Positions 39,265 through 48,354 of a stretch of DNA of 64,000 nucleotides are shown here, one piece after another. Location: positions 868,001 through 932,000 of the forward strand of contig NZ_CP066801.1 in NCBI RefSeq assembly GCF_016598575.1, in the 5' to 3' direction. Each line of letters opens with the position of its first letter. Position 1 is the first letter of the stretch. The DNA comes from Streptomyces sp. HSG2. GTDB taxonomy: Bacteria; Actinomycetota; Actinomycetes; Streptomycetales; Streptomycetaceae. Position numbers and translations under genes: made by a program. Below the pieces are notes generated by a model. That model ran no database searches, had not been told where the DNA came from, and saw only the letters and a program-made list of their open reading frames with translations.

Positions 39265-39394
39265 TCCGCCCGCCGGGTCCCGTCGGGCGCGCGGCGGACC
39301 CGGCGCCGGAGCGACGAGTCCCACGACCGGGAAGGCCACGTCGGGTCCCGTCGGGGGAGAACTCCGCATGAGGCCCCGCGCGGTGGCGCGATCC

Positions 39395-39409
39395 GGACAC
39401 CAGGTGTCC
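39395..39409. promoter_or_regulatory. Perfect palindrome at a promoter, candidate operator
   Basis: GGACACCAGGTGTCC is a perfect 7-1-7 palindrome. It lies just upstream of a TAGCGT -10-like hexamer that sits seven bases before the ATG of the VOC gene at 39434, so a bound regulator would cover the promoter. The regulator is unknown. Confidence 0.5.
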
Positions 39410-39433
39410 TCTTTCCCGCCTAGCGTCCGTCAC

Positions 39434-39820
39434 ATGAACAACGACGCGTCATCCCGCCCCTCCCTCCGCTACGCGGCCGTCACGTTCGACTGCCCGGACC
39501 CCGTCGAGCTGTCCCGCTTCTACGCCGAGGTCCTCAAACTGCCCGTTCTGTACTCCACCGACGACTTCGTCCTGCTGGGCGAAGAGGGTTCGGCCGGTCT
39601 CGGCTTCAACCGGCTGGCCGACTACCGGCGCCCGACCTGGCCCGACCCGTCCCAGGAGAAGCAGGCCCATCTCGAACTGGGGGTCGACGACCTGGACGAG
39701 GCCCAGACCTGGCTGCTGGATCGCGGGGCGGTGGCGCCCGCGACCCAGCCCGAACCCGACCGGTGGCGGGTGCTGCTGGACCCCGCCGGCCACCCCTTCT
39801 GCGTCACCACGCTGGCCTGA
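39434..39820 (+). CDS. VOC (glyoxalase-like) family protein
   Basis: A 128-residue glyoxalase-like protein: AAVTFDCPDPVELSRFYAEVLKLPVLYSTDDFVLLGEEG at the N-terminus and HLELGVDDLDEAQTWLLDRGA in the second half, ending LLDPAGHPFCVTTLA. The last motif replaces the usual Glu metal ligand by Cys, as in many non-enzymatic or binding members. A TAGCGT hexamer seven bases before the ATG and no ribosome-binding site suggest a leaderless mRNA, under the palindrome at 39395. Confidence 0.85.
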   Translation: MNNDASSRPSLRYAAVTFDCPDPVELSRFYAEVLKLPVLYSTDDFVLLGEEGSAGLGFNRLADYRRPTWPDPSQEKQAHLELGVDDLDEAQTWLLDRGAVAPATQPEPDRWRVLLDPAGHPFCVTTLA

Positions 39821-39836
39821 GCACGACCGAGCGACA

Positions 39837-39879
39837 CCGGTCCACCCGGCCACCTCACCGGGACGGCCGCGTGGACCGG
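39837..39879 (+). terminator. Hairpin terminator after the VOC gene
   Basis: CCGGTCCAC and its complement GTGGACCGG form a 9-base-pair stem 16 bases after the VOC stop, with a partly structured loop of 25 bases. No T-tract follows. Confidence 0.6.
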
Positions 39880-39981
39880 CGGCAATTGAGGTTGAATCTG
39901 CAACAAATGTCCGATGAACGGACCCCCCACCCCGGATAACGGTCCGATTGCGATCCCGGGTGTTCTCGCAGTTCACGGACC

Positions 39982-40000
39982 GTGATGTGATCCGCATCAC
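39982..40000. promoter_or_regulatory. Inverted repeat, candidate operator of the alanine symporter gene
   Basis: GTGATG and CATCAC flank seven bases (GTGATGTGATCCGCATCAC) in an AT-richer patch 240 bases upstream of the symporter gene. The spacing resembles GntR- or Crp-type operators. The long leader after it (39880-40239) holds no gene. Confidence 0.45.
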
Positions 40001-40035
40001 TAAAACATTCGTGAACCCCGTGGTAGAACTGCGCA

Positions 40036-40073
40036 ACTCCGCAGGTGGCACACCCCTCGCCACTTCGCGGAGT
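40036..40073 (+). other. Strong hairpin in the symporter leader
   Basis: ACTCCGC with GTGGC inside pairs with GCCAC and GCGGAGT, giving an interrupted stem of about 12 base pairs in the untranslated leader. It may be an attenuator or mRNA stabiliser. I compared it with the glycine riboswitch and found no match. Confidence 0.45.
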
Positions 40074-40239
40074 GTCGGCACACCAGTCGACTGCACGACC
40101 AGGGTGATCACGGTCCGAGTCCGCGGACCAGACCGCCCGGGGTCGCCGAACGGACGACGGCGTTCGCTCTCAGACCGCATACACCGCCGACGCAGACGCC
40201 CCCCCCCCGGCGTCGGTCCCGCGCATCGAGGTTGCCACT

Positions 40240-41775
40240 GTGTCACTCGACTCCTTCACCAACTCCGTGGACGAAGCCGTCAGCGGATTCTTCGAGCCCA
40301 TCGCCACCTGGCTCGTCGAAAAGGTCTTCTACGCCGTGCCCGTCGGAGGCACGGAGTTTCCGCTCATCGTCGGCTGGCTGGTGATCGCGGGGCTCGTCTT
40401 CACCGGCTGGTTCGGCTTCCTCCAGTTGCGCAAGTTCCGGCTCGCCGTCGACGTGGTGCGCGGCAAGTACGACGAGAAGGGCGCGTCCGGGGAGGTCAAC
40501 CACTTCCAGGCGCTCACGGCGGCCGTCTCCGGCACGGTCGGGCTCGGCAACATCGCCGGTGTCGCCGTCGCCGTCTCGATCGGTGGCGCGGGCGCCACGT
40601 TCTGGATGATCCTCTGCGGCCTGCTCGGCATGGCCACCAAGTTCGTCGAGGTGACCCTCGGTGTGAAGTACCGCGAGGTCCACGCCGACGGCACCGTCTC
40701 CGGCGGCCCCATGCACTACCTGCCCAAGGGCCTGACGGAACGCTTCGGCAAGAACGGCAAGACCCTGGGCAAGATCCTCGCCGTGCTCGCGGCGGCGATG
40801 GTCCTCTTCTTCGGTCTCTTCGGCGGCAACCTCTTCCAGGTCAACCAGTCCTACGCCCAGCTGGTCTCCGTCACCGGCGGCACGGACGGGGCCTTGGGCT
40901 CCTCGGCGGGCGCGCTCTTCTTCGGCATCCTCGTCGCCGCCCTGGTCGGCATCGTGCTCCTCGGCGGAATCCGCTCGATCGCCACCGTCACCAGCAGGCT
41001 GATTCCGAGCATGGCCGCGATCTACATCGCCGCCTGCCTGGTCGTGATCCTGGTCAACGTCACCGCGGTCCCCAGCGCCATCTCCACGATCATCGAGGGG
41101 GCCTTCAACCCGCAGGGCGTCGCCGGCGGTGTGCTCGGCGCCCTGATCATCGGTTTCAAGCGGGCCGCCTTCTCCAACGAGGCGGGGCTCGGCTCCGCGC
41201 CGATCGCTCACTCCGCGGTCAAGACCAAGCACCCCGCCAGCGAGGGTCTCGTGGCCCTGCTGGAGCCGTTCATCGACACGGTCGTCATCTGCACCATGAC
41301 GGCGCTGACCATCGTCATCGCCAACCCGGCGAGCTGGGGCGAGGCGCGTGCCGGCGAGGCCATCGGCGGTGTCACGATCACCTCCGACGCCTTCGCGACG
41401 GTCATGCCGTGGTTCCCGTACATCCTCACCCTCGCGGTGCTGCTCTTCGCCATCTCCACCGTGCTGACCTGGGGCTACTACGGGCTGAAGGCCTGGACGT
41501 ACCTGTTCGGCCGCAGCAAGGCCAGCGAGATCACCTACAAGGTCGTGTACACCCTGTTCGCGGTCGCCGGCTCCCTGCTCACCCTCCAGACGCTGATCGA
41601 CCTCGCCGACGCGGTGCTGTTCATGCTCGCGGTCATCAACATCATCGGCCTCTACCTGCTGGCGCCGGTGGTCAAGCGCGAGCTGAACACGTTCCTTGAG
41701 TACATCCGCACCCGCCAGGCCGGCGGAAGCGGCGACCAGGGAGAGGAAGAGGAACCCACCAAGACCACGGTCTGA
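40240..41775 (+). CDS. Alanine/glycine:cation symporter (AGCS family)
   Basis: A 511-residue membrane transporter with about eleven hydrophobic segments. Family signatures are AVSGTVGLGNIAGVAVAVSIGGAGATFWM near residue 96 and GFKRAAFSNEAGLGSAPIAHSA near 306. It should take up alanine or glycine with Na+. The start is a GTG (gtgtcactcgac), with a GAGG stretch ten bases upstream. The acidic C-terminal tail is not conserved. It has a long structured leader and is followed by a hairpin terminator. Confidence 0.93.
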   Translation: MSLDSFTNSVDEAVSGFFEPIATWLVEKVFYAVPVGGTEFPLIVGWLVIAGLVFTGWFGFLQLRKFRLAVDVVRGKYDEKGASGEVNHFQALTAAVSGTVGLGNIAGVAVAVSIGGAGATFWMILCGLLGMATKFVEVTLGVKYREVHADGTVSGGPMHYLPKGLTERFGKNGKTLGKILAVLAAAMVLFFGLFGGNLFQVNQSYAQLVSVTGGTDGALGSSAGALFFGILVAALVGIVLLGGIRSIATVTSRLIPSMAAIYIAACLVVILVNVTAVPSAISTIIEGAFNPQGVAGGVLGALIIGFKRAAFSNEAGLGSAPIAHSAVKTKHPASEGLVALLEPFIDTVVICTMTALTIVIANPASWGEARAGEAIGGVTITSDAFATVMPWFPYILTLAVLLFAISTVLTWGYYGLKAWTYLFGRSKASEITYKVVYTLFAVAGSLLTLQTLIDLADAVLFMLAVINIIGLYLLAPVVKRELNTFLEYIRTRQAGGSGDQGEEEEPTKTTV

Positions 41776-41800
41776 CCGGCCCCCCTCCCCCCACGGCCTC

Positions 41801-41839
41801 GACGGCCCGCTCCCCCGAACCGGGTGCGAGCGGGCCGTC
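41801..41839 (+). terminator. Hairpin terminator after the symporter
   Basis: GACGGCCCGCTC and GAGCGGGCCGTC form a perfect 12-base-pair stem with a 15-base loop, 25 bases after the symporter stop. Confidence 0.8.
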
Positions 41840-41995
41840 GGCGTTCCGGAGACCGCCCGTGACCCGGGGCGCCGGGGACACCGGGCGGCGGTGACCTCGA
41901 TTGCCGGAGTCCGGCAGTGTTGACTAAGGTCTGCGTGCCGGTCGACTCGACGCACCGGCGGTGGTCGAGCGGCGGACACCGGGAGGGACGAACCC

Positions 41996-43051
41996 ATGGG
42001 GCGGGAAGTGCCCGAACGCTACCTGGCCGGCTACGCCCACATCCTCGCCGAAGTCGCGGACACCGGCCGCCGATTGACTCGGGACGAGATCGCCTCCCGG
42101 CGGGTACTCGGCGAGCAGGCGGCCGAGGCGGGATACGGCCTGCGGAGCCTGGTGAGCGCCCATCTGACCGCCACCCGTCACGCCTGGCCGGGCACGCCGG
42201 GATCGGCCGATCGCGCCCTGGCCGCCGTCCAACAGGCCGTGGACGCCTTCGCCGAGGGCTACGAGCGCGCCCAGCTGATCGCGGTGCGTCAGGAGGAGGC
42301 GGCGCGCCGCGAGTTCATCGACGACCTGCTCTACGGCCGCTCCGACCTCGGGCGGTTGGCCGAGCGCGCGGAACGCTTCGGGCTTCGGCTCTCACAGGAG
42401 CACGCGGTCGCCGTCGCCCAGGGACCCGCCGCCTACGACGAGGGACACGCCGTGCCACGCCGGGTGGAGCAGGCGCTGATCGCCCGCTTCGGCAACCGCA
42501 GCATCCTGCTCACCACCAAGGACGGCCGGCTGCTGTGCGTCGCCCCCGGACATCAGGACGAGATCCTCGCCCACTTCGCCAAGCAGGCACACGCGGCCAC
42601 CGACGGCGGTCGGGTGGCCATCGGCCGCCCCCAGTCCGGCCCCGGCGGCGTGGTGCACAGCTACGAGGAGGCACTCAACGCGCTGGAACTGGCCGAGCGC
42701 CTGGAACTGGACGACCCGGTCCTGCGCGCCGCCGACCTCCTGGTGTATCCGGTGCTGACGCGTGATCGGCAGGCCATGTCGGATCTCGTCGTGAACACCC
42801 TCGGTCCCCTGACCGGGGCCCGCGGTGGCGCCCGGCCGCTGTTGCAGACGCTCACCGCGTACTTCGGGTCGGGCTGCGTTGCCGCCGAGGCGGCCCGTCG
42901 GATGTCGCTGAGCGTCCGCGCGCTGACCTACCGGCTGGAGCGCATACACCGGTTGACGGGTGCGAACCCGGCGGACCCGGCGCACCGCTACAAGCTCCAG
43001 ACGGCGGTCATCGGCGCAAGGCTGCTGGACTGGCCCGCCCAGGAGCTCTGA
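41996..43051 (+). CDS. PucR/CdaR-family transcriptional regulator
   Basis: A 351-residue regulator. The N-terminal half is helical (about 1-110) and the middle is a GGDEF-like or sugar-diacid-regulator fold with VAIGRPQSGPGGVVHSYEEALNALELAERL near 206, the usual PucR linker. The C-terminal helix-turn-helix reads LLQTLTAYFGSGCVAAEAARRMSLSVRALTYRLERIHRLTG near 282. Relatives control uptake or catabolism of amino acids and purines, so the symporter just upstream is a candidate target. GGGAGGGACG precedes the ATG. Confidence 0.85.
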   Translation: MGREVPERYLAGYAHILAEVADTGRRLTRDEIASRRVLGEQAAEAGYGLRSLVSAHLTATRHAWPGTPGSADRALAAVQQAVDAFAEGYERAQLIAVRQEEAARREFIDDLLYGRSDLGRLAERAERFGLRLSQEHAVAVAQGPAAYDEGHAVPRRVEQALIARFGNRSILLTTKDGRLLCVAPGHQDEILAHFAKQAHAATDGGRVAIGRPQSGPGGVVHSYEEALNALELAERLELDDPVLRAADLLVYPVLTRDRQAMSDLVVNTLGPLTGARGGARPLLQTLTAYFGSGCVAAEAARRMSLSVRALTYRLERIHRLTGANPADPAHRYKLQTAVIGARLLDWPAQEL

Positions 43052-43063
43052 CCCCGCTCGGCG

Positions 43064-43660
43064 TCAGACGGGGCGCAACTCGGCGGCGCCGAAGGAGACG
43101 TCGAAGCGGTCGCACCAGATGCTCACGCTCGTGTAGGCGGACGGGTCGACGCCCTCCGGGACCGGGTAGTTCTGGCTGCCCTTGTTGCCCTTGAGACCGC
43201 CCAGGTCGACGTGGGCGCCGTCGTCGAAGACGTGCCATCCGTCCCGTCCCTCAAGGACCGGGGCGTCGGTCAGCCAGACACGCAGGTCGGGGCCGTTGCT
43301 GGTGTCCAGGCCCTCCAGGCGCACCACATGACCGCCGTCCGCGAGCCGGACCAGCGTGACGGCTCCGGTGGTGGGGTGCTCGTGGTCGACGAGCTCGCCG
43401 CCGGCCAGCGTCCGAGGTCCGGCGGGCGTCTCGGCGCCCTCGGCCTCCGACCGCCCGTCGTCCGCCCCCGATTCCCCCGGGGCGGCGTCGGCGGACGGGC
43501 TCGTGGTGACCACCACACCCGGCAGCGCCTCGTCGACGGTCTCGTCCTGCCACAGCTTCCAGGGCTGGAACCAGTACAGCCCCACCCCGGCCGCGACCAC
43601 CGCCGCCACGAGAAACCCGGTGATCCACGGCCTGCCCCGGATCGCGCCCATGTCTGTCAT
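43064..43660 (-). CDS. DM13-domain membrane-anchored protein
   Basis: A 198-residue protein with one N-terminal membrane segment (ITGFLVAAVVAAGVGLYWF), a Ser/Asp/Glu-rich linker and a DM13 domain from about residue 95. That domain includes LVRLADGGHVVRLEGLDTSNGPDLRVWL, LGGLKGNKGSQNYPVP and SVSIWCDRFDVSFGAAEL. The conserved Cys in WCDRF is present. DM13 domains are thought to be redox or electron-transfer modules at the cell surface. The ATG at 43660 or one three codons later may be used. Confidence 0.85.
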   Translation of the reverse strand: MTDMGAIRGRPWITGFLVAAVVAAGVGLYWFQPWKLWQDETVDEALPGVVVTTSPSADAAPGESGADDGRSEAEGAETPAGPRTLAGGELVDHEHPTTGAVTLVRLADGGHVVRLEGLDTSNGPDLRVWLTDAPVLEGRDGWHVFDDGAHVDLGGLKGNKGSQNYPVPEGVDPSAYTSVSIWCDRFDVSFGAAELRPV

Positions 43661-43833
43661 CCCGCCTCGTCTCCCAGGAACCCGTCGCCACCCCATTCAA
43701 CGCCATGGGCGAGCGCCGCGGACCCCGAAAGAGATGACGGAACCCTTACGCGGCCGAGGACGCCCGTGAATCATTCCGCGCTCGGCGGGTACGCGGGCGG
43801 AGCCCCGACACCGCTACGGGACGGAGGTCCCCC

Positions 43834-45297
43834 ATGACCGCACGACCAGACGGCGCTCCGTACACCACGAACAACGCGGGCGTCCCGGTGGAGTCCGACG
43901 AGCACTCGCTCACCGTCGGGCCGGACGGCCCGATCCTGCTGCAGGACCACTACCTGATCGAGAAGATGGCCCAGTTCAACCGGGAGCGGGTTCCGGAGCG
44001 GGTGGTGCACGCCAAGGGAAGCGGCGCCTACGGGTTCTTCGAGGTCACGGCCGACGTGAGCCAGTACACCAAGGCCGATCTCTTCCAGCCGGGCAGGCGG
44101 ACCCCGATGCTGGCCCGGTTCTCGACGGTGGCCGGTGAGCAGGGCTCTCCCGACACCTGGCGGGACCCTCGCGGTTTCGCCATGAAGTTCTACACCGAGC
44201 ACGGCAACTACGACCTGGTCGGGAACAACACACCGATCTTCTTCGTGCGGGACACGATGAAGTTCCAGGACTTCATCCGCTCGCAGAAGCGCCACCCGGT
44301 GACCGGCCTGCGCAGCCACGACATGCAGTGGGACTTCTGGACGCTCTCCCCCGAGTCCGCGCACCAGGTCACCTGGCTGATGGGAGATCGCGGCATCCCC
44401 CGGTCCTACCGCCACATGAACGGCTACGGGTCGCACACCTACCTGTGGATCAACGGCGGGGGCGAGCGCTTCTGGGTCAAGTACCACTTCAAGACCGACC
44501 AGGGCATCGAGTTCCTCACCCAGGGGGAGGCCGACGAACTGGCCGGATCGGACCCGGACGCGCACCGACGCGACCTGTTCGAGGCCATCGCCTCGGGGAA
44601 CGCCCCGAGCTGGACGCTGAAGGTCCAGATCATGCCGTTCGCGGAGGCCGCGGACTACCGCTTCAACCCGTTCGACCTGACCAAGGTGTGGCCGCACGGT
44701 GACTATCCGCTGATCGAGGTGGGACGGATGGTCCTCGACCGCAATCCCGAGGACTACTTCACGCACATCGAGCAGTCCGCCTTCGAGCCGTCCAACATGG
44801 TGCCCGGCATCGGTCCCTCGCCGGACAAGATGCTGCTGGGGCGGCTGTTCTCCTACCCGGACACGCACCGGTACCGGATCGGCCCGAACTACGCCCAGCT
44901 CCCGCCGAACCGCCCGCACGCGCCGGTGGACTCCTACGCCAAGGACGGCCCGATGCGGTACGAGCCCTCCCGGGCGGCCATGCCCTACGCCCCGAACTCC
45001 TACGGCGGCCCCGCCGCCGACTTCGACCGCTTCGGCACCCCGGTGAGCTGGCACACCGCCGGCGAGATGGTCCGCGAGGCGTACCGGAAGCACGCCGAGG
45101 ACGACGACTTCGGTCAGGCGGGCACCATGGTGCGCGAGGTCATGGACGACGCCGCCCGGGACCGCCTGGTGGCCAACGCGAGCGGACACCTCCTCAAGGG
45201 CGTCTCGCGGCCGGTGCTGGACCGGGCCCTGGAGTACTGGCGCGCCGTCGACCGGACGGTCGGCGACCGGATCGCCGCCGAGGTCGAGGGCGGCTGA
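43834..45297 (+). CDS. katA: Monofunctional heme catalase
   Basis: A 487-residue clade-3-size catalase. The distal site reads [16 protein letters not shown] near residue 57, the Asn [10 protein letters not shown] near 130, and the proximal heme Tyr is in [17 protein letters not shown] near 342. [20 protein letters not shown] is also diagnostic. It removes hydrogen peroxide in the cytoplasm. GGACGGAGG precedes the ATG. No regulator is directly attached. Confidence 0.97.
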   Translation: MTARPDGAPYTTNNAGVPVESDEHSLTVGPDGPILLQDHYLIEKMAQFNRERVPERVVHAKGSGAYGFFEVTADVSQYTKADLFQPGRRTPMLARFSTVAGEQGSPDTWRDPRGFAMKFYTEHGNYDLVGNNTPIFFVRDTMKFQDFIRSQKRHPVTGLRSHDMQWDFWTLSPESAHQVTWLMGDRGIPRSYRHMNGYGSHTYLWINGGGERFWVKYHFKTDQGIEFLTQGEADELAGSDPDAHRRDLFEAIASGNAPSWTLKVQIMPFAEAADYRFNPFDLTKVWPHGDYPLIEVGRMVLDRNPEDYFTHIEQSAFEPSNMVPGIGPSPDKMLLGRLFSYPDTHRYRIGPNYAQLPPNRPHAPVDSYAKDGPMRYEPSRAAMPYAPNSYGGPAADFDRFGTPVSWHTAGEMVREAYRKHAEDDDFGQAGTMVREVMDDAARDRLVANASGHLLKGVSRPVLDRALEYWRAVDRTVGDRIAAEVEGG

Positions 45298-45313
45298 CCC
45301 GCCGCTGTTCCGG

Positions 45314-45350
45314 GGGCGGCGGCGCGCCCGGCGACGACGCGGCGCCGCCC
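45314..45350. terminator. Hairpin between convergent catalase and SnoaL-like genes
   Basis: GGGCGGCG pairs with the CGCCGCCC of the 3' arm, about eight base pairs with a GC-rich loop, located between the two convergent stop codons. Confidence 0.55.
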
Positions 45351-45363
45351 GTCTCGCGTCCGG

Positions 45364-45756
45364 CTAGGCCCCCGACGCCTCCGCCCTGACGCGGTCGAAC
45401 TGTGCGCCCATGGCCTCCGCGAGTGCCTGGGCCGCCGAGAGCGGGCGGACCATGACCGTGAAGTCGTCGATCTTCCCGTCCTCGTCGAAGTGAAGGAAGT
45501 CGCATCCTTGGATCCGCTTGTCGCCGACCCTGGCGGTGAAGACCAGGGCGTGATCGCGACCGGCGGGGTCGGCGATCTCGCGGACGTAGGTGAAGTCCTC
45601 GAAGACCCTCCACACGCCCCGCAGGATGGCGGCGGTGATCGCCTTGCCCGGGTAGGGCCGGAACCCCACCGGGCTGGTGAAGACGACGTTCTCGGACAGC
45701 ATCGCCTCGACGGCGGCGGCGTCGCCCTTCTCGACCGCGGTGCGGAACGGATGCAT
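45364..45756 (-). CDS. SnoaL-like (NTF2-fold) protein
   Basis: A 130-residue NTF2-fold protein: HPFRTAVEKGDAAAVEAMLSENVVFTSPVGFRPYPGKAITAAIL, then CDFLHFDEDGKIDDFTVMVRPLSAAQALAEAM. This is the pattern of SnoaL-like and ketosteroid-isomerase-like proteins. The reaction, if any, is unknown. It is divergent from the PadR gene. The 143-base space between them contains ATTACTCAACAAAGTGAATA, an imperfect repeat that could be a PadR operator. Confidence 0.85.
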   Translation of the reverse strand: MHPFRTAVEKGDAAAVEAMLSENVVFTSPVGFRPYPGKAITAAILRGVWRVFEDFTYVREIADPAGRDHALVFTARVGDKRIQGCDFLHFDEDGKIDDFTVMVRPLSAAQALAEAMGAQFDRVRAEASGA

Positions 45757-45900
45757 CGGATCACCCTCCTCGATTACTCAACAAAGTGAATAGGTGCCGT
45801 GGAGCGTACGCCGCGCGGGGGGTTCCCACCAGGGGTCCGGCCGGACACGCGCCGGGCGTCCGGCTTGTCCGCCGGTCGGTGGAGGTGTCAGGGTGATCGA

Positions 45901-46461
45901 ATGCCCCTGCGACACGCCGTGATGGCCGCTCTCCTGGAAGGCGAGGCCTCCGGCTACGACCTCGCCAAGGGCTTCGACGCCACCGTTTCCAACTTCTGGA
46001 CGGCCACGCCCCAGCAGCTCTACCGGGAGCTCGACCGCATGGAGCGCGAGGGGCTGGTGCGCGCCCGCGTCGTGCGCCAGCTGCGGCGCCCGGACAAGCG
46101 GCTGTTCTCCCTGACCGAATCCGGTCGTCGGGCGGTGCGCGAGCACCTCGCGGAGCCTCTGGACCGCCCCGGCGCCATCCGGGACGGCCTGCTGGTGAAG
46201 GTGCAGAGCTGTGACGCCGGCGACCTCGACGCGGTGCGGGCGGACATCGAGGCGCGCATGCGGTGGTCGCGCGCCAAACTCGACCACTACGCCCGACTGC
46301 GCGAGGGGCTCCTGGAGGGGCGCGACGAGGCGGAGCACCTGGCCCACGCCGAACGGGTCGGACCCTACCTGACCCTGCTCAGAGGCATCGCCTTCGAGGA
46401 GGGGAACCTCGACTGGGGAGCGATGGCGCTGCGGGTCCTGGAGGCCCGCGCGAGCCGTTGA
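45901..46461 (+). CDS. PadR-family transcriptional regulator
   Basis: A 186-residue PadR regulator. The N-terminal winged helix is AVMAALLEGEASGYDLAKGFDATVSNFWTATPQQLYRELDRMEREGLV with a recognition helix and wing, and the C-terminal part (about 90-186) is the helical Vir_act_alpha_C-type dimerisation domain. PadR proteins repress genes for phenolic stress, efflux or degradation. The divergent SnoaL-like gene is the likely target. AGGGTGA precedes the ATG by four bases. Confidence 0.88.
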   Translation: MPLRHAVMAALLEGEASGYDLAKGFDATVSNFWTATPQQLYRELDRMEREGLVRARVVRQLRRPDKRLFSLTESGRRAVREHLAEPLDRPGAIRDGLLVKVQSCDAGDLDAVRADIEARMRWSRAKLDHYARLREGLLEGRDEAEHLAHAERVGPYLTLLRGIAFEEGNLDWGAMALRVLEARASR

Positions 46462-46548
46462 GCCGCTCGGGCGCCCCCGCAGCGCGCGCGAGCGGGCGGC
46501 CCCAAAACCGCTTGCCCGCACAGACGGGACGCCCCTAGCGTTCGCGGC

Positions 46549-46992
46549 ATGGAGACGAAGCCCGCCATTCGGCGGTACGAGACGTCCGACGAGGCGGCGG
46601 TGGTGGACCTGTGGTCGCGCGCCGCGAAGCTGGCGCACCCGTTCCTCGTGGGCGAGGGCGAGGGCGAGCGCGCGCGCAAGTTGCGGGAGGTCTACCTCCC
46701 GATGGCCGAGAACTGGGTGGCGGACGACGCGGGGACCGTGGTCGGTCTCCTCGGTCTGCTGGGCGACGAGGTCGGGGGGCTGTTCGTCGACCCGGTGTAC
46801 CAGGGGCGGGGCGTGGGCCGCATGTTGATCGAACACGCCGCGACGCTGCGTGGCGGGTTGCGGCTGGAGGTCTTCGAGGCCAACGAACGGGCCCGGGGCT
46901 TCTACCGACTCATGGGCTTCGAGGACCACGAGACCCGGGTGGACGAGGAGAGCGGCCACCCGTTGGTCACCATGGTCCGTCCGGCTCCCTGA
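46549..46992 (+). CDS. GNAT-family N-acetyltransferase
   Basis: A 147-residue acetyltransferase: IRRYETSDEAAVVDLWSRAAKLAHPF at the N-terminus, then GGLFVDPVYQGRGVGRMLIEHA (motif A with the acetyl-CoA loop QGRGVG) and LEVFEANERARGFYRLMGFEDHE. The substrate is unknown. A TTGCCC...TAGCGT promoter pair with 18-base spacing ends seven bases before the ATG and no ribosome-binding site is present, so a leaderless mRNA is likely. Confidence 0.9.
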   Translation: METKPAIRRYETSDEAAVVDLWSRAAKLAHPFLVGEGEGERARKLREVYLPMAENWVADDAGTVVGLLGLLGDEVGGLFVDPVYQGRGVGRMLIEHAATLRGGLRLEVFEANERARGFYRLMGFEDHETRVDEESGHPLVTMVRPAP

Positions 46993-47080
46993 CGGAGCCG
47001 CCCCGGTCGGCGCGCACCGAGCGCCGGCGGGCGCGGGGTGCGCCGGGGGGGTACCCCGGCGCGGGCGCGCTCGCCTCCGG

Positions 47081-48277
47081 TCAGTCCCGACCGAGCCAGA
47101 GGTCGGAGCCGAACACCTCGTAGTGGATCTCGCGTGCCGGCAGGCCGAGACCGAGCAGGTCTCCGCGCACCGCTCGCATGAAGGGCAGCGGCCCGCAGAG
47201 GTAGGCGGTCGTGCGGGGCGGCAGGTTCACCTTGGTGATGTCCGCCCTGCCTCGGGCGGCCCCCGGGACGCTCGGGTCGGGCTCCTCGTACCACAGGTGC
47301 AGGGAGGCGGCGGGGAGGGTGTCCACGAGGCGACGCAGTTCGTCGAGGTGCACGTGGTCCGCCGGGGCCCGGTCGGCGTGCACCACGACCACCGGACGCT
47401 CCGGCTGTTCAGCGGCGAGGTGGTGGAGCATGGACAGCATCGGGGTGTTGCCGATCCCGGCCGAGGCCAGCAGCAGCGGGCCGTCGCCCTCGGGCAACAC
47501 CAGGTCGCCGAAGGGCAGGGAGACGTCGAGTACGTCACCGGGGCGGACGTGGGCGTGCAGCCGGCTGGAGACCTCGCCCTCCGGCCCGTCACCGCCGCGC
47601 ACCCGCTTGACGCTGATGCGCATCCGGCGCTCGTCCGGGCCCCCGGAGATGCTGTACTGGCGTATCTGGCGCGCGCCGTCGGGCAGTTCGGTCCGCACGC
47701 TGACGTATTGTCCGGGCCTGAAGACCACCCTGCCCTCGGGGTCGGCGGGGCGCAGGACGAGCGAGACGACGTCCGGTGTCTCCTCGGTCCGCGCGTCGAC
47801 CGTCATCCGTCGCCAGATCTCGCCGTCCAGGACCCCCGCCCCCTGGTAGAGCCTGCTCTCGACGGCGATGAGGGCGCCCGCCATGAGCCAGTAGACCTCG
47901 TCCCAGGCCGCCGCCACCTCGGGTGTGACGGCGTCGCCGAGCACCTCGCCGATGGCGCCCAGCAGGTGCCGCTGCACGAGCGGGTACTGGTCGGAGGTGA
48001 CGCCCAGCGAGGCGTGCCGGTGGGCGATGCGCCGGAGCATCGCGTCGGGGCGCGCGTCGGGGCGCTCCACGAGCAGCCGGGCGAAGGAGATGACGGAGCC
48101 GGCCAGAGCCCGCCGCTGTTCCCCGTTGGCCTGACTGGCGCGGTTGAACAGGTCGCGGAGCAGTTCGGGGTGATCCTCGAAGAGCCTGGTGTAGAACAGT
48201 TCCGCGATGTCGCCGATGACGGGCTCGACCGCCGGCAGCGTGGCGCGGATGACCGGAGTGGACCGCTCTGAGAGCAC
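47081..48277 (-). CDS. hmpA: Flavohemoglobin, nitric oxide dioxygenase
   Basis: A 398-residue flavohaemoprotein that oxidises nitric oxide to nitrate. The globin domain (about 1-135) has ELFYTRLFEDHPELLRDLFNRASQANGEQRRAL with CD-region Phe, and the proximal His is in RIAHRHASLGV. The FAD-binding domain has RQIRQYSISG, and the NAD-binding domain has LLLASAGIGNTPMLSML and AYLCGPLPFM. The GTG at 48277 has AGGAGC just upstream; an alternative frame extension of 22 codons crosses the NsrR-like operator and is rejected. Confidence 0.95.
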   Translation of the reverse strand: MLSERSTPVIRATLPAVEPVIGDIAELFYTRLFEDHPELLRDLFNRASQANGEQRRALAGSVISFARLLVERPDARPDAMLRRIAHRHASLGVTSDQYPLVQRHLLGAIGEVLGDAVTPEVAAAWDEVYWLMAGALIAVESRLYQGAGVLDGEIWRRMTVDARTEETPDVVSLVLRPADPEGRVVFRPGQYVSVRTELPDGARQIRQYSISGGPDERRMRISVKRVRGGDGPEGEVSSRLHAHVRPGDVLDVSLPFGDLVLPEGDGPLLLASAGIGNTPMLSMLHHLAAEQPERPVVVVHADRAPADHVHLDELRRLVDTLPAASLHLWYEEPDPSVPGAARGRADITKVNLPPRTTAYLCGPLPFMRAVRGDLLGLGLPAREIHYEVFGSDLWLGRD

Positions 48278-48288
48278 GACAGCTCCTA

Positions 48289-48311
48289 AATCGGTAGATG
48301 ATCTTCGTGTT
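48289..48311 (-). promoter_or_regulatory. NsrR-like operator at the hmpA promoter
   Basis: An 11-1-11 inverted repeat on the minus strand begins AACACGAAGAT and continues ATCTACCGATT after a central C. It closely resembles the NsrR site described upstream of hmpA in Streptomyces coelicolor. It covers the promoter region directly before the hmpA ribosome-binding site. Confidence 0.85.
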
Positions 48312-48354
48312 TTTTCGTGCGGAGACCCATACCCGACCTTCATGCCCGGGCGAC

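Noticed and set aside
39880..40239. Glycine riboswitch before the alanine symporter
   Set aside because: The conserved glycine-aptamer cores were not found; only simple hairpins and a palindrome are present.
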